DNA of 34,667 nucleotides from Cupriavidus basilensis (GTDB lineage Bacteria; Pseudomonadota; Gammaproteobacteria; Burkholderiales; Burkholderiaceae): NCBI RefSeq assembly GCF_029335485.1, contig NZ_JARJLM010000012.1, positions 1 through 34,667 of the forward strand. Reading direction: 5' to 3'. Each line of letters begins with the position of its first letter. Position 1 is the first letter of the stretch. Below are positions 1 through 9,377 of this stretch, piece after piece. The notes beneath the pieces were generated by a model, which did not search any database, had not been told where the DNA came from, and saw nothing but the letters and a program-made list of their open reading frames with translations. The translations under genes were made by a program, and so were the position numbers.

Positions 1-878
1 AACTTGGCGGCGGCCAGCAGCGTGATGGAACGCGACTGCTCGGCATGGATGAACATCTCCACCATGCGGTGCTGCAGCGCCTGGAAGCGCGCGATCGGCA
101 CGCCGAACTGCTGGCGGGTCTTGGCGTATTCCAGCGTGGCGGCGTTGAGCGCGTCGATCACGCCCACGGCTTCCGCGCACAGCAGCACGGCGGCGTAGTC
201 GGCCACCTGCTCGATCAGCGAGAACGCCGCGCCTTCGGTGCCCAGCAGCTCGCCCTGTGCGTCCTTGAAGGTGATGTCGGCCGCACGCAGGTTGTCGATG
301 GTGCGGTAGTCGGTGATGCTGACGCCCGCTGCCTTCGGGTCCACCAGGAACAGCGAAATGCCGCTGGTATCGGCATCGGCGCCGCTGGTGCGGGCCGAGA
401 CCACCAGCTTGCCGGCTTGCGCGCCGTGAATCGTCACGACCTTGCGGCCATTGAGCTTGCCGCCCCTGGCCGTCACGCGCACATCGTTGAGCGCATAGCG
501 GGCATGCGGCTCGTTGAAGGCGGTGGCCAGCTTCACCTCGCCGGTGGCGACCTGCTCCAGCAGCGCATCCTGGCCGCCGGCCAGCTTGAGCGCGTAGGCG
601 GCGACCACGGTGGCGAAGTACGGCTCCACCACCAGGCCGCGGCCCAGTTCCTGCATCACCACCATCATGTCGATGGGCGTGCCCGAGAAGCCGCCCTGCG
701 CTTCCGGCACCGGCAGCGCGGTCAGGCCGAGTTCGACCAGCGCGCCCCAGGCGGCGTCGCTATGGCCCGCTTCGGCCTTGATGCCCTTCTTGCGGGTTTC
801 GAAATCGTAGTCTTTGTCGATGAAGCGGTGGACGGCGTCAGCCAGTTGCTTCTGTTCGTCGCTGAGATTGAAGTTCAT
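1..878 (-). CDS. acyl-CoA dehydrogenase, small-subunit type (PimD-like), 3' end outside the window
   Basis: About 292 residues are visible, starting MNFNLSDEQKQL; the C-terminal part lies beyond base 1. The N-terminal helical domain and middle beta domain fit the acyl-CoA dehydrogenase fold, an FAD flavoprotein that forms the alpha-beta double bond of acyl-CoA thioesters. The text resembles the small subunit of pimeloyl-CoA dehydrogenase (PimD), which works with a large subunit. The usual FAD-contact sequence is weak here (GISLFLVDP and EQVADYAAVLLCAEAVG are recognisable), as is common in the non-canonical partner of heteromeric enzymes. The start is preceded by GAGGAG about nine bases upstream and lies 13 bases after the stop of the next acyl-CoA dehydrogenase gene, so the two are surely cotranscribed. 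The substrate is not determinable; a dicarboxylyl- or branched-chain acyl-CoA is an inference from the PimC/PimD resemblance. Confidence 0.88.
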   Translation of the reverse strand, partial: MNFNLSDEQKQLADAVHRFIDKDYDFETRKKGIKAEAGHSDAAWGALVELGLTALPVPEAQGGFSGTPIDMMVVMQELGRGLVVEPYFATVVAAYALKLAGGQDALLEQVATGEVKLATAFNEPHARYALNDVRVTARGGKLNGRKVVTIHGAQAGKLVVSARTSGADADTSGISLFLVDPKAAGVSITDYRTIDNLRAADITFKDAQGELLGTEGAAFSLIEQVADYAAVLLCAEAVGVIDALNAATLEYAKTRQQFGVPIARFQALQHRMVEMFIHAEQSRSITLLAAAK

Positions 879-891
879 ATCGCGTGTCTCC

Positions 892-2094
<1,203 letters not shown>

Positions 2095-2108
2095 GCCCGT
2101 CTCCAGTG

Positions 2109-2129
2109 ATGCCGGTGTGAGACCGGCAT
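2109..2129 (-). other. stem-loop just upstream of the acyl-CoA dehydrogenase ribosome-binding site
   Basis: Perfect 8-bp inverted repeat ATGCCGGT / ACCGGCAT with a five-base loop. On the minus strand it lies between the DUF1178 gene and the acyl-CoA dehydrogenase start and ends a few bases before the TGGAG ribosome-binding site. No U-tract follows, so it is not a standard terminator. It may act on translation or be an operator for a fatty-acid-type regulator; the sequence does not decide. Confidence 0.45.
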
Positions 2130-2190
2130 ATTGTTCTTGCTAGCGCGTCATGCGCCGGCAACAAACTCTGCCTCGGGCACAGGACGCTAT

Positions 2191-2640
2191 TCAGTGAGCC
2201 GTCTGCTTGAGCGCATCCGGCACCACGAGCTGGAAAGTTTCGATGCCTTCTTCGGCAAGCGCCTGCACCTCATCCGGCGAAGCCTTGCCGCGGATACCGC
2301 GCTCCGGCGCTTCGTCGTAGTGCATGCGCCTGGCCTCTTCGGCAAAGCGTTCGCCCACATCCTCGGTCTGCGCCAGCACCTGCTTTACCGCCTTCAGGTA
2401 AAGCGACTGCAGTGCCACCTGGGCCGCCGGGGCCTTCGCCTCGGGCGGCTTGCCCGACGGTGCTGCGGTCGCGCCCGACAGGTTCAGGCGCGGCGCGCTG
2501 GGCAGCCGGGTGATGGCATGGTCCGAGCAGACCGGACATTGGACGAGTTTTTGCGAAATCTGCGATTGCGCATCGTCCTCCGAAGCAAACCAGCCTTCGA
2601 AACGATGGTCTTGCGCGCAGCGCAGGTCGAGCACCTTCAT
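2191..2640 (-). CDS. DUF1178 family protein (small putative zinc-ribbon protein)
   Basis: This 149-residue protein begins MKVLDLRCAQDHRFEGWF, the characteristic start of DUF1178. Potential metal ligands are C8, H12, C35 and C38 (CPVC at 35-38), which would form a zinc-ribbon-like knuckle. A Pro/Ala-rich linker follows at about residues 55-75. The C-terminal half contains GERFAEEARRMHYDEAPERGIRGKAS, another conserved block of the family (MHYDEAPERGIRG). The family has no established biochemical function. It lies between the Nudix gene and the acyl-CoA dehydrogenase pair. It has its own candidate promoter and a TGGAAA ribosome-binding site just before the ATG, so it need not depend on readthrough from the nuo operon. 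Confidence 0.9.
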   Translation of the reverse strand: MKVLDLRCAQDHRFEGWFASEDDAQSQISQKLVQCPVCSDHAITRLPSAPRLNLSGATAAPSGKPPEAKAPAAQVALQSLYLKAVKQVLAQTEDVGERFAEEARRMHYDEAPERGIRGKASPDEVQALAEEGIETFQLVVPDALKQTAH

Positions 2641-2664
2641 GATGTTTCCAGCCCGTCGAAAGCT

Positions 2665-2693
2665 ATATTATCCGTGAATCGGAATTTTGTGAA
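2665..2693 (-). promoter_or_regulatory. candidate sigma-70 promoter for the DUF1178 gene
   Basis: On the minus strand TTCACA (2688-2693, five of six consensus bases) is followed after 17 bases by TAATAT (2665-2670). The predicted start point lies about 18 bases before the ATG at 2640. The surrounding AT-rich patch stands out from the GC-rich spacer upstream, which holds a strong GC hairpin (2726-2756) without a U-tract. Nothing else is seen in the 271-base spacer between this gene and the Nudix gene. Confidence 0.5.
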
Positions 2694-2911
2694 CGGTCGT
2701 GCTAATTTTTTTGCGGCCTCGGCGGCCCCGGCTGGCGCGGTTGCGCCGGCCCGGGGAAACAGGGAGTAAGGCCACGATCACACGGCTAAGAAGGAGAATT
2801 CTACGCGCTTGCCGGACGGCACGCCGGATGGGATGCCGGGCGCGCTCCGGCGGCAGCGCCCGCCAGGTACCGCGATGCCTGTGGGCAACCCTGCGAAACC
2901 CGGCGAAGGAC

Positions 2912-3541
2912 TCAGGCCTGTCCCGGCAGCGCCTGTTCCCCGGCTTCCCAGGCGCCCGATATGACCTTTTCCAGCCAGAAGGCGCCGATGATGGTCTTGA
3001 CGTCGGTGATGCGGCCCGAGCGGACCCAGTCGATCACCTGCCCCGCCGGCACGATGAAGGTTTCGAGGAATTCGCCTTCATCGAGCTGCGCCGGCCCGGC
3101 GGTGAGGTCGCGCGCCAGGAAGAGGTCGATGAACTCGGTGGAATAGGAAATGACCGGATGGATGCGGGTGAGGTAGTCCCAGCGCCGCGCGCTGTAGCCG
3201 GTTTCCTCGCGCAGCTCGCGTTCGCCGCAGCGTTGCGCGCCCTCCTGGGGATCCAGCTTGCCGGCGGGGAACTCGAGCATCACCTCGCCCACGGGGTAGC
3301 GAAACTGCCGCTCCAGCAATACGGTGCCGTCGTCGAACAGCGGGATCATCATCACCGCGCCGGGGTGCAGCACATACTCGCGCCCGGCATGCTTGCCGTC
3401 GGGCAGCTTGACGATGTCCTGCTTGAGGGTGAGGAACTTGCCTGTGTGCAGCGTGGCGGACGCCACGCAGACTTCCTTCAGGCCTGGATCGGCAGCGGCG
3501 GGGATTTCGGCCGCGTCCAGCGTGTCAGTCTTGTCGCTCAT
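2912..3541 (-). CDS. Nudix hydrolase, ADP-ribose pyrophosphatase-like
   Basis: This 209-residue protein has a complete Nudix box at residues 94-116: G94, E100, R108-E109-L110, E112-E113, G115-Y116, fitting GX5EX7REUXEEXGU. These residues bind the divalent metals that cleave nucleoside diphosphates linked to another moiety. The N-terminal beta sheet (KFLTLKQDIVKLPDG, then HPGAVMMIPLFDDGTVLLERQFRYP) resembles NudF-type ADP-ribose pyrophosphatases. The first 20 residues are poorly conserved and probably disordered. It follows the DUF2818 gene by 52 bases on the same strand and has CGGAG six bases before the ATG, so it probably belongs to the distal end of the nuo transcript. Substrate preference (ADP-ribose or NADH-related compounds) is inferred from the subfamily; a link to NADH turnover by complex I is speculative. 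Confidence 0.92.
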   Translation of the reverse strand: MSDKTDTLDAAEIPAAADPGLKEVCVASATLHTGKFLTLKQDIVKLPDGKHAGREYVLHPGAVMMIPLFDDGTVLLERQFRYPVGEVMLEFPAGKLDPQEGAQRCGERELREETGYSARRWDYLTRIHPVISYSTEFIDLFLARDLTAGPAQLDEGEFLETFIVPAGQVIDWVRSGRITDVKTIIGAFWLEKVISGAWEAGEQALPGQA

Positions 3542-3593
3542 GAAAGCTCCGGATCCGGATGCGGCCGGTCCGGGCGCCTTCGCAACCCGGCCT

Positions 3594-3902
3594 TCAGGCC
3601 GCGCGATGTTTGACCAGGTATTGCCAGGTGAAGCCCGGGAAGGCGAACACCAGCATCATGCAGGCGGTGATGGCGTAGAACTGCCAGCCCTGCGGGAAAG
3701 CATTGCCGAGCCCCGCCTCCACCGCGAAGCCGGCCAGGCCGGCTCCCACGTACCACAGGATCAACTCGCCCAGCCTGATCCACAGCGGTTTCCTGGCGAA
3801 GCGCAGTGGGATCAACGCGAACAGGCGCTGGTTGACAAACGGCAGGTTGGCACAAACCAATGCCAGCAAGATGACAAACCAACCCGCCGAGGAAGAGCTC
3901 AT
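3594..3902 (-). CDS. DUF2818 family small membrane protein
   Basis: This 102-residue protein has three predicted membrane segments at about residues 7-25, 44-63 and 74-93, with basic loops (RFARKPLWIR). It matches the DUF2818 family, whose members are about 100 residues and, as I recall, occur almost only in betaproteobacteria directly after nuoN. Here it starts 19 bases after the nuoN stop, so it is translated from the nuo mRNA. Function is unknown; the fixed position suggests an accessory or assembly role for the membrane arm of complex I, which is inference from context. It is not a canonical Nuo subunit. Confidence 0.88.
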   Translation of the reverse strand: MSSSSAGWFVILLALVCANLPFVNQRLFALIPLRFARKPLWIRLGELILWYVGAGLAGFAVEAGLGNAFPQGWQFYAITACMMLVFAFPGFTWQYLVKHRAA

Positions 3903-3921
3903 ATCGGTGCGCCCTCGCGCC

Positions 3922-5397
3922 TCAGGACGCCAGCGTCGCGCGGATGGCCTGGTAGCACAGGTTCATCAGCGCCGAGGGGAACAGGCCCAGGGCAATGATG
4001 ACCGCGCCATTCAGGGTCAGCATCGAACGCAGGCCCATGCCGGACTCCAGCTTGTTCTCGTCGGCCGGTGCATCGAAATACATCAGCTTGACCACGCGCA
4101 GGTAGTAGAACGCGCCGATCAGCGAGAACAGCACCGCCACCACGGCCAGCCAGGTCATGCCGCTACGCACCACCGCCTCGAGCACGGCCAGCTTGGCGTA
4201 GAAGCCCATGGTCGGCGGAATGCCGGCCAGCGAGAACATCATCACCAGCATCAGCAGCGCATACCAGGGATTCTTGCGCGACAGGCCCTTGAGGTCGTCC
4301 AGGGTCTCGGCCTCGAAATCCTTGCCGGCGCGCAGCAGGATGATGCCGAAAGTGCCCAGCGTGGTGATCACATAGGTTACGGCGTAGAACATCGACGAAC
4401 CGTAAGCGCTGGCGGCGCCGTCGGTCTTGCCGTCAGCCACGCCGGACAGCATGCCCAGCAGCAGGAAACCCATGTGCGAGATGGTGGAATACGCCAGCAT
4501 CCGCTTCAGGTTGGTCTGCACGATGGCGGTCAGGTTGCCGATGGCCAGCGAGGCCACGGCCAGCACGACCAGCATGACCTGCCAGTCCACCGCCAGCGGC
4601 AGCAGGCCTTCCACCAGCAGGCGCAGCGCCATGGCGAAGGCTGCCAGCTTCGGGGCACCGGCGATCAGCAGCGTCACCGCGGTCGGCGAACCCTGGTAGA
4701 TGTCCGGAATCCACATATGGAACGGCGCGGCGCCCATCTTGAACGCAATGCCGGCCACCAGGAAGACCACACCGAAGGCCAGCATGGTGGTGTTGACGCG
4801 GCCCGACTCCACGACGCGGAAGACTTCGCCGAGGTTCAGCGAGCCCGTCGCGCCGTACAGCATGGACATGCCGTAGAGCAGGAAGCCCGAGGCCAGCGCG
4901 CCCAGCACGAAGTACTTGATGGCCGACTCCGAGGTCACACGGTTGTCGCGGCGCAGGGCGACCAGCGCGTAGGACGCCAGCGACAGCAGTTCCAGGCCCA
5001 GGTACAGGGTCAGGAAGTTGTTGCCGGTGATCATGACGATCTGGCCGCCGAGCGTGAACAGCGCGAGCATGTAGAACTCGCCGCTGTACATGTCGCGGTC
5101 AGCCACGTACTGGCGGGTATAGACCAGCGTGACGAACAGCGCCGCCGCAGCGGTGGCCGCCAGCACATTGGCCATCGGGTCCACCACCACCAGGTTGGCG
5201 AAGGCGTAGTGCGTCTCGCCGGCGGCCGCGTTCAGGCCGAACCAGACGGTCAGCACGAGCGTGGTGAGCAGCGACAGCGGATAGGCCACGCTGGAGCGGG
5301 TCTTGCCGCGGGCAAGGTCGATCCAGTTGACCGCGGCGACCGCGATCGCCAGGAAAATGATTGGCGCCACAGGTGCCAATGTCGAGGACGGTTGCAT
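3922..5397 (-). CDS. nuoN: NADH-quinone oxidoreductase subunit N
   Basis: This 491-residue polytopic membrane protein belongs to the antiporter-like subunits (Mrp/NuoL-M-N family) that form proton channels in the membrane arm of complex I. The conserved core is clear: LGLELLSLASYALVA (around residue 130), the lysine-bearing GIAFKMGAAPFHMWIPDIYQG segment, and LKRMLAYSTISHMGFLLLG. The last two surround the key lysine and histidine of the channel. The PPTMGFYAKL block in the C-terminal third is also typical. Length agrees with the family (E. coli NuoN about 485). It follows nuoM by 18 bases and precedes the DUF2818 gene; it is the last canonical subunit of the operon. Confidence 0.97.
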   Translation of the reverse strand: MQPSSTLAPVAPIIFLAIAVAAVNWIDLARGKTRSSVAYPLSLLTTLVLTVWFGLNAAAGETHYAFANLVVVDPMANVLAATAAAALFVTLVYTRQYVADRDMYSGEFYMLALFTLGGQIVMITGNNFLTLYLGLELLSLASYALVALRRDNRVTSESAIKYFVLGALASGFLLYGMSMLYGATGSLNLGEVFRVVESGRVNTTMLAFGVVFLVAGIAFKMGAAPFHMWIPDIYQGSPTAVTLLIAGAPKLAAFAMALRLLVEGLLPLAVDWQVMLVVLAVASLAIGNLTAIVQTNLKRMLAYSTISHMGFLLLGMLSGVADGKTDGAASAYGSSMFYAVTYVITTLGTFGIILLRAGKDFEAETLDDLKGLSRKNPWYALLMLVMMFSLAGIPPTMGFYAKLAVLEAVVRSGMTWLAVVAVLFSLIGAFYYLRVVKLMYFDAPADENKLESGMGLRSMLTLNGAVIIALGLFPSALMNLCYQAIRATLAS

Positions 5398-5415
5398 GTT
5401 TGTTTCTCTCCCCGA

Positions 5416-6882
5416 TTACAGCTTCGACTGCGCCACGTGCGACAGCAGGTTCACCACGGAAGCGTGCATCACATCGGTGAAGGGTTTCGGATACAGGCCC
5501 ATATAGAGCGTCATGATCGCCAGCAGGCCGAGCATGACGAACTCGCGCTTGTTCAGGTCGACCAGTTCGGCCACGTGCTTGTGCACCACGTCGCCGAAGA
5601 TCACGCGCTTGACCATCCACAGCGAATAGGCTGCGCCCAGGATCAGCGCGGTGGCTGCCAGCAGGCCGATCCAGAAGTTGAACTTGACCGCGCCCAGGAT
5701 CACCATGAACTCGCCGACGAAACCCGAGGTGGCCGGCAGGCCGCAGTTGGCCATGGCGAAGAACACCGACAGCGCCGCGAACTTCGGCATGGTGTTCACC
5801 ACGCCGCCGTAATCGGCGATCTGGCGCGAGTGCACGCGGTCGTACAGTACGCCGATGCAAAGGAACATGGCGCCCGAGATAAAGCCGTGCGAGATCATCT
5901 GGATGATGCCGCCCTCGATGCCGATCTCGTTGAAGATGAAGAAACCGAGCGTGACAAAGCCCATGTGTGCAATCGACGAGTACGCCACCAGCTTCTTCAT
6001 GTCGGCCTGCACCAGTGCAACCAGGCCGATGTAGATCACCGCGATCAGCGAGATCGTGATGATGAATGCCGCCATGCTATGGCTGGCATCCGGCGCGATC
6101 GGCAGCGAGAACCGCAGGAAACCGTAGGCGCCCAGCTTCAGCATGATGGCTGCCAGCACCACCGAGCCGCCGGTCGGCGCCTCCACGTGGGCGTCGGGCA
6201 GCCAGGTGTGGACCGGCCACATCGGCACCTTGACCGCAAAAGCCAGGAAGAAAGCGATGAACAGCGCGAGCTGCTCGTTCATCGACAGCTTGGCCTGGTG
6301 CCATTCGAGGATGTCGAAGGTACCGGTCTTGCTGTACAGGTACAGCAGCGCAACCAGCGTCAGCAGCGAGCCGAGCAGCGTGTAGAGGAAGAACTTGAAG
6401 GCTGCGTACACGCGGTTCGGGCCGCCCCAGACGCCGATGATGATGTACATCGGGATCAGCGTGGCCTCGAAGAACACGTAGAACAGCATGCCGTTGAGCG
6501 CGCAGAACACGCCGACCATCAGGCCCGACAGGATCAGGAACGAGGCCATGTACTCGGCCACGCGCTCGGTGATCACTTCCCAGGCCGAGATCACCACGAT
6601 CACCGTGATGAAGGCGGTCAGCACCACGAACCACATCGAGATGCCGTCGACGCCCAGGTGGTAGTTGATGTTGAAGCGCTCGATCCAGTTCGACTTCTCG
6701 ACGAACTGCATCGCCGCCGTGGAGCGGTCGAAGTGGAATACCAGCGGCAGCGTCACGATGAAGCTGGCGACCGAGCCGAACAGCGACATCCAGCGGACAT
6801 AGCCGGGACTGCGGTCGGAACCCGAGGCAAGGACCAGCAAGCCGAAAAAGATCGGCAGCCAGATAGCGAAAGACAGAACCAT
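5416..6882 (-). CDS. nuoM: NADH-quinone oxidoreductase subunit M
   Basis: This 488-residue antiporter-like membrane subunit is one of the three proton-pumping modules of complex I. Visible hallmarks are the FFEATLIPMYIIIGVWGG segment with the conserved membrane glutamate, FAVKVPMWPVHTWLPDAHVEAPT with the pumping lysine, and DMKKLVAYSSIAHMGFVTLG. GGSVVLAAIMLKLGAYGFLR is the typical bridging stretch. About 14 transmembrane helices are expected from the hydrophobic pattern. It lies 13 bases after nuoL and 18 bases before nuoN, with no sign of a separate promoter. Confidence 0.97.
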   Translation of the reverse strand: MVLSFAIWLPIFFGLLVLASGSDRSPGYVRWMSLFGSVASFIVTLPLVFHFDRSTAAMQFVEKSNWIERFNINYHLGVDGISMWFVVLTAFITVIVVISAWEVITERVAEYMASFLILSGLMVGVFCALNGMLFYVFFEATLIPMYIIIGVWGGPNRVYAAFKFFLYTLLGSLLTLVALLYLYSKTGTFDILEWHQAKLSMNEQLALFIAFFLAFAVKVPMWPVHTWLPDAHVEAPTGGSVVLAAIMLKLGAYGFLRFSLPIAPDASHSMAAFIITISLIAVIYIGLVALVQADMKKLVAYSSIAHMGFVTLGFFIFNEIGIEGGIIQMISHGFISGAMFLCIGVLYDRVHSRQIADYGGVVNTMPKFAALSVFFAMANCGLPATSGFVGEFMVILGAVKFNFWIGLLAATALILGAAYSLWMVKRVIFGDVVHKHVAELVDLNKREFVMLGLLAIMTLYMGLYPKPFTDVMHASVVNLLSHVAQSKL

Positions 6883-6895
6883 TTTCTTGTTTTCC

Positions 6896-8995
6896 TTACT
6901 TGACGCTCACCGTGGCGAACGAGGTGCCGAACACCGTCATCGTCAGCAGGATCAGCATGCCCAGGATCATGGCGAATGCGTAGTGATAGATGTAGCCGGA
7001 TTGCAGGTAACGGCTCACCGACGCGAACCAGGCCACCACGCGCGCAGCACCGTTGACCACCAGGCCGTCGATCAGGCCCTGGTCACCGCCCTTCCACAGG
7101 CCGGCACCGAGCAGACGGGCACCGCGGGCGAACACGGCCTGGTTGATCGCGTCCATGTAGTACTTGTTGTCGAGCAGCGTGTACAGGCCGGAAAAGCGCT
7201 GCTTGATGGCAGCCGGGATATCCGGGCGCTTCATGTAGAAGAACCAGGACAGCACCACGCCGGAGATCGCCAGCCACAGCACGGGCGTGGTCAGCGAATG
7301 CAGGCCCATCGCCACCCAGCCGTGGAAGGCTTGCGACAGCTCTTCCATCGCATGGTGGTTCTCGCCGACGTAGATCACTTCCTTGAAGGCCACGCCATGC
7401 TTGAAGAAGTCGCCGAACAGCATCGGGCCGATCGCGATGGCGCCGATCACCACCGACGGGATGGCCAGCAGCACCAGCGGCAGCGTCACCACCCACGGCG
7501 ATTCGTGCGGCTTTTCGCCCGGAGCCAGGCCATGATGGTGGTCGGCAGTGACTTCCTCGTCGTCATGGTTGCCCGCGTGATGCGCGTGGTGGTCTTCCTT
7601 GCCGAAGCGCTCTTCGCCGTGGAACACCAGGAAATACATGCGGAAGGAGTAGAACGCCGTGACGAACACGCCGGCCAGCACCGCGAAGTAGGCAAAGCCC
7701 GAACCAGCGATGTGCGACTCGGCCACGGCCTCGATGATCGAGTCCTTGGAGTAGAAGCCCGCGAAGAACGGCGTGCCGATCAGCGCCAGCGAACCGACCA
7801 GCGAGGTGATCCAGGTGATCGGCATGTACTTGCGCAGGCCGCCCATATTGCGGATGTCCTGATCATGGTGCATGCCGATGATGACCGAGCCGGCCGCGAG
7901 GAACAGCAGCGCCTTGAAGAAGGCGTGGGTCATCAGGTGGAACACCGCCACCGAGTAGGCGGAGGCGCCCAGCGCAACCGTCATGTAGCCGAGCTGCGAC
8001 AGCGTGGAGTAAGCCACCACGCGTTTGATGTCGTTCTGGATGATGCCCAGGAAACCCATGAACAGCGCGGTGATGGCGCCGATCACCAGCACGAAGGACA
8101 GCGCGGTGTCCGACAGTTCGAACAGCGGCGACATGCGCGCGACCATGAAGATGCCGGCCGTCACCATGGTGGCGGCGTGGATCAGCGCGGAGATCGGGGT
8201 CGGGCCTTCCATCGAATCGGGCAGCCACACATGCAGCGGGAACTGGGCCGACTTGCCCATGGCGCCGATGAACAGGCAGATGCAGGCAACCGTGATCATC
8301 ATCCAGTCGGTGCCCGGGAAGATCACCGTGGCGAGCTGGTCGCGCGCGGCGAAGACCTCGGTGTAGTTCATGCTGCCGCTGTAGGCCAGCAGCAGGCCGA
8401 TGCCGAGGATGAAGCCGAAGTCACCCACGCGGTTGACCAGGAATGCCTTCAGGTTGGCGAAGATGGCGGTCGGGCGGGTGTACCAGAAGCCGATCAGCAG
8501 GTACGACACCAGGCCCACAGCTTCCCAGCCGAAGAACAGCTGCAGGAAGTTGTTGCTCATCACCAGCATCAGCATCGAGAAGGTGAACAGCGAGATGTAG
8601 GCGAAGAAGCGGTTGTAGCCGGGGTCTTCGCTCATGTAGCCGACGGTGTAGATGTGCACCATCAGCGAGACGAAGCTCACCACCACCATCATCATCGCGG
8701 TCAGCGAGTCGACCAGGAAGCCCACTTCCATCTTGAGGCTGCCGATCGTCATCCACTCATACACGGTGGCATTGAAGCTCGCGCCGTTCATGACGTCCAT
8801 CAGCACGATGATCGACAGCAGGCAGGAAATCGCCACACCGAGGATCGTCACGGTGTGGGCCAGCGTGCGGCCGGCGCGCGTCTCCGAGGAGATCAAGCCG
8901 AAGAACTTGGTGCCGAACAGGCCGGCGATGGCTGCACCGGCTAGCGGTGCGAGCGGGATCGCCAGTAGCAGGTTGGGGTCGAGCGTGGTTGCCAT
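6896..8995 (-). CDS. nuoL: NADH-quinone oxidoreductase subunit L, with His-rich loop
   Basis: This 699-residue protein is the distal antiporter-like subunit of complex I and carries the long lateral helix at its C-terminus. The core motifs are FFGWEAVGLVSYLLIGFW, GKSAQFPLHVWLPDSMEGPTP (channel lysine region), and IKRVVAYSTLSQLGYM. It is longer than E. coli NuoL (613 residues). Part of the extra length is a hydrophilic insert at about residues 458-496, very rich in His, Asp and Glu (DHHAHHAGNHDDEE, then ADHHHGLAPGEKPHE). The C-terminal part (KYYMDAINQAVFARGARLLG) is a usual late helix of NuoL. It is separated from nuoK by 60 bases. Confidence 0.97.
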   Translation of the reverse strand: MATTLDPNLLLAIPLAPLAGAAIAGLFGTKFFGLISSETRAGRTLAHTVTILGVAISCLLSIIVLMDVMNGASFNATVYEWMTIGSLKMEVGFLVDSLTAMMMVVVSFVSLMVHIYTVGYMSEDPGYNRFFAYISLFTFSMLMLVMSNNFLQLFFGWEAVGLVSYLLIGFWYTRPTAIFANLKAFLVNRVGDFGFILGIGLLLAYSGSMNYTEVFAARDQLATVIFPGTDWMMITVACICLFIGAMGKSAQFPLHVWLPDSMEGPTPISALIHAATMVTAGIFMVARMSPLFELSDTALSFVLVIGAITALFMGFLGIIQNDIKRVVAYSTLSQLGYMTVALGASAYSVAVFHLMTHAFFKALLFLAAGSVIIGMHHDQDIRNMGGLRKYMPITWITSLVGSLALIGTPFFAGFYSKDSIIEAVAESHIAGSGFAYFAVLAGVFVTAFYSFRMYFLVFHGEERFGKEDHHAHHAGNHDDEEVTADHHHGLAPGEKPHESPWVVTLPLVLLAIPSVVIGAIAIGPMLFGDFFKHGVAFKEVIYVGENHHAMEELSQAFHGWVAMGLHSLTTPVLWLAISGVVLSWFFYMKRPDIPAAIKQRFSGLYTLLDNKYYMDAINQAVFARGARLLGAGLWKGGDQGLIDGLVVNGAARVVAWFASVSRYLQSGYIYHYAFAMILGMLILLTMTVFGTSFATVSVK

Positions 8996-9055
8996 AGGAC
9001 GCTTAGTGGTGTGCGGTCGGAGAACGGTACTGGTTCATAACGTAGGCGACGGGGA

Positions 9056-9361
9056 TCAGCCCTTGAGGGTGTCCATGTCGTCGACGTTGATCGTGTCCAG
9101 GTTGCGGAACAGCACAACCAGGATTGCCAGACCGATTGCCGACTCGGCCGCGGCCACCGTGAGGATGAAGAAAACGAAAACCTGACCAGCCAGGTCGCCC
9201 AGATAGTGCGAGAAGGCGACGAAGTTCATATTGACCGCAAGCAGCATCAGCTCGATCGCCATCAGCAGCACGATGACGTTCTTGCGGTTCAGGAAGATAC
9301 CAACGATGCTGATGGCGAACAGGATCGCACCGAGCACGAGGAAATGGGCGAGAGAGAGCAC
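9056..9361 (-). CDS. nuoK: NADH-quinone oxidoreductase subunit K
   Basis: This 101-residue membrane subunit has three helices and the two membrane-embedded glutamates E37 and E73 ([14 protein letters not shown] and [11 protein letters not shown]), equivalent to the essential pair in E. coli NuoK. The start is taken as GTG at 9361, giving the family-typical [17 protein letters not shown] ribosome-binding site precedes it at a proper distance, and the nuoJ stop is 16 bases upstream. A longer reading from 9430 would overlap nuoJ and add a basic, non-conserved leader, so it was not used. The short conserved tail ends [13 protein letters not shown]. Confidence 0.95.
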   Translation of the reverse strand: MLSLAHFLVLGAILFAISIVGIFLNRKNVIVLLMAIELMLLAVNMNFVAFSHYLGDLAGQVFVFFILTVAAAESAIGLAILVVLFRNLDTINVDDMDTLKG

Positions 9362-9377
9362 AGCGTTTCTCCGGGCT

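Noticed and set aside
3703-6903. Plus-strand open frame of 1066 codons
   Set aside because: It lies antisense to DUF2818, nuoN and nuoM; its product is His/Gln/Arg-rich without recognisable domains, a usual product of third-position GC bias.
6887-8944. Plus-strand open frame of 685 codons
   Set aside because: Antisense to nuoL; no domains, composition driven by the opposite strand.
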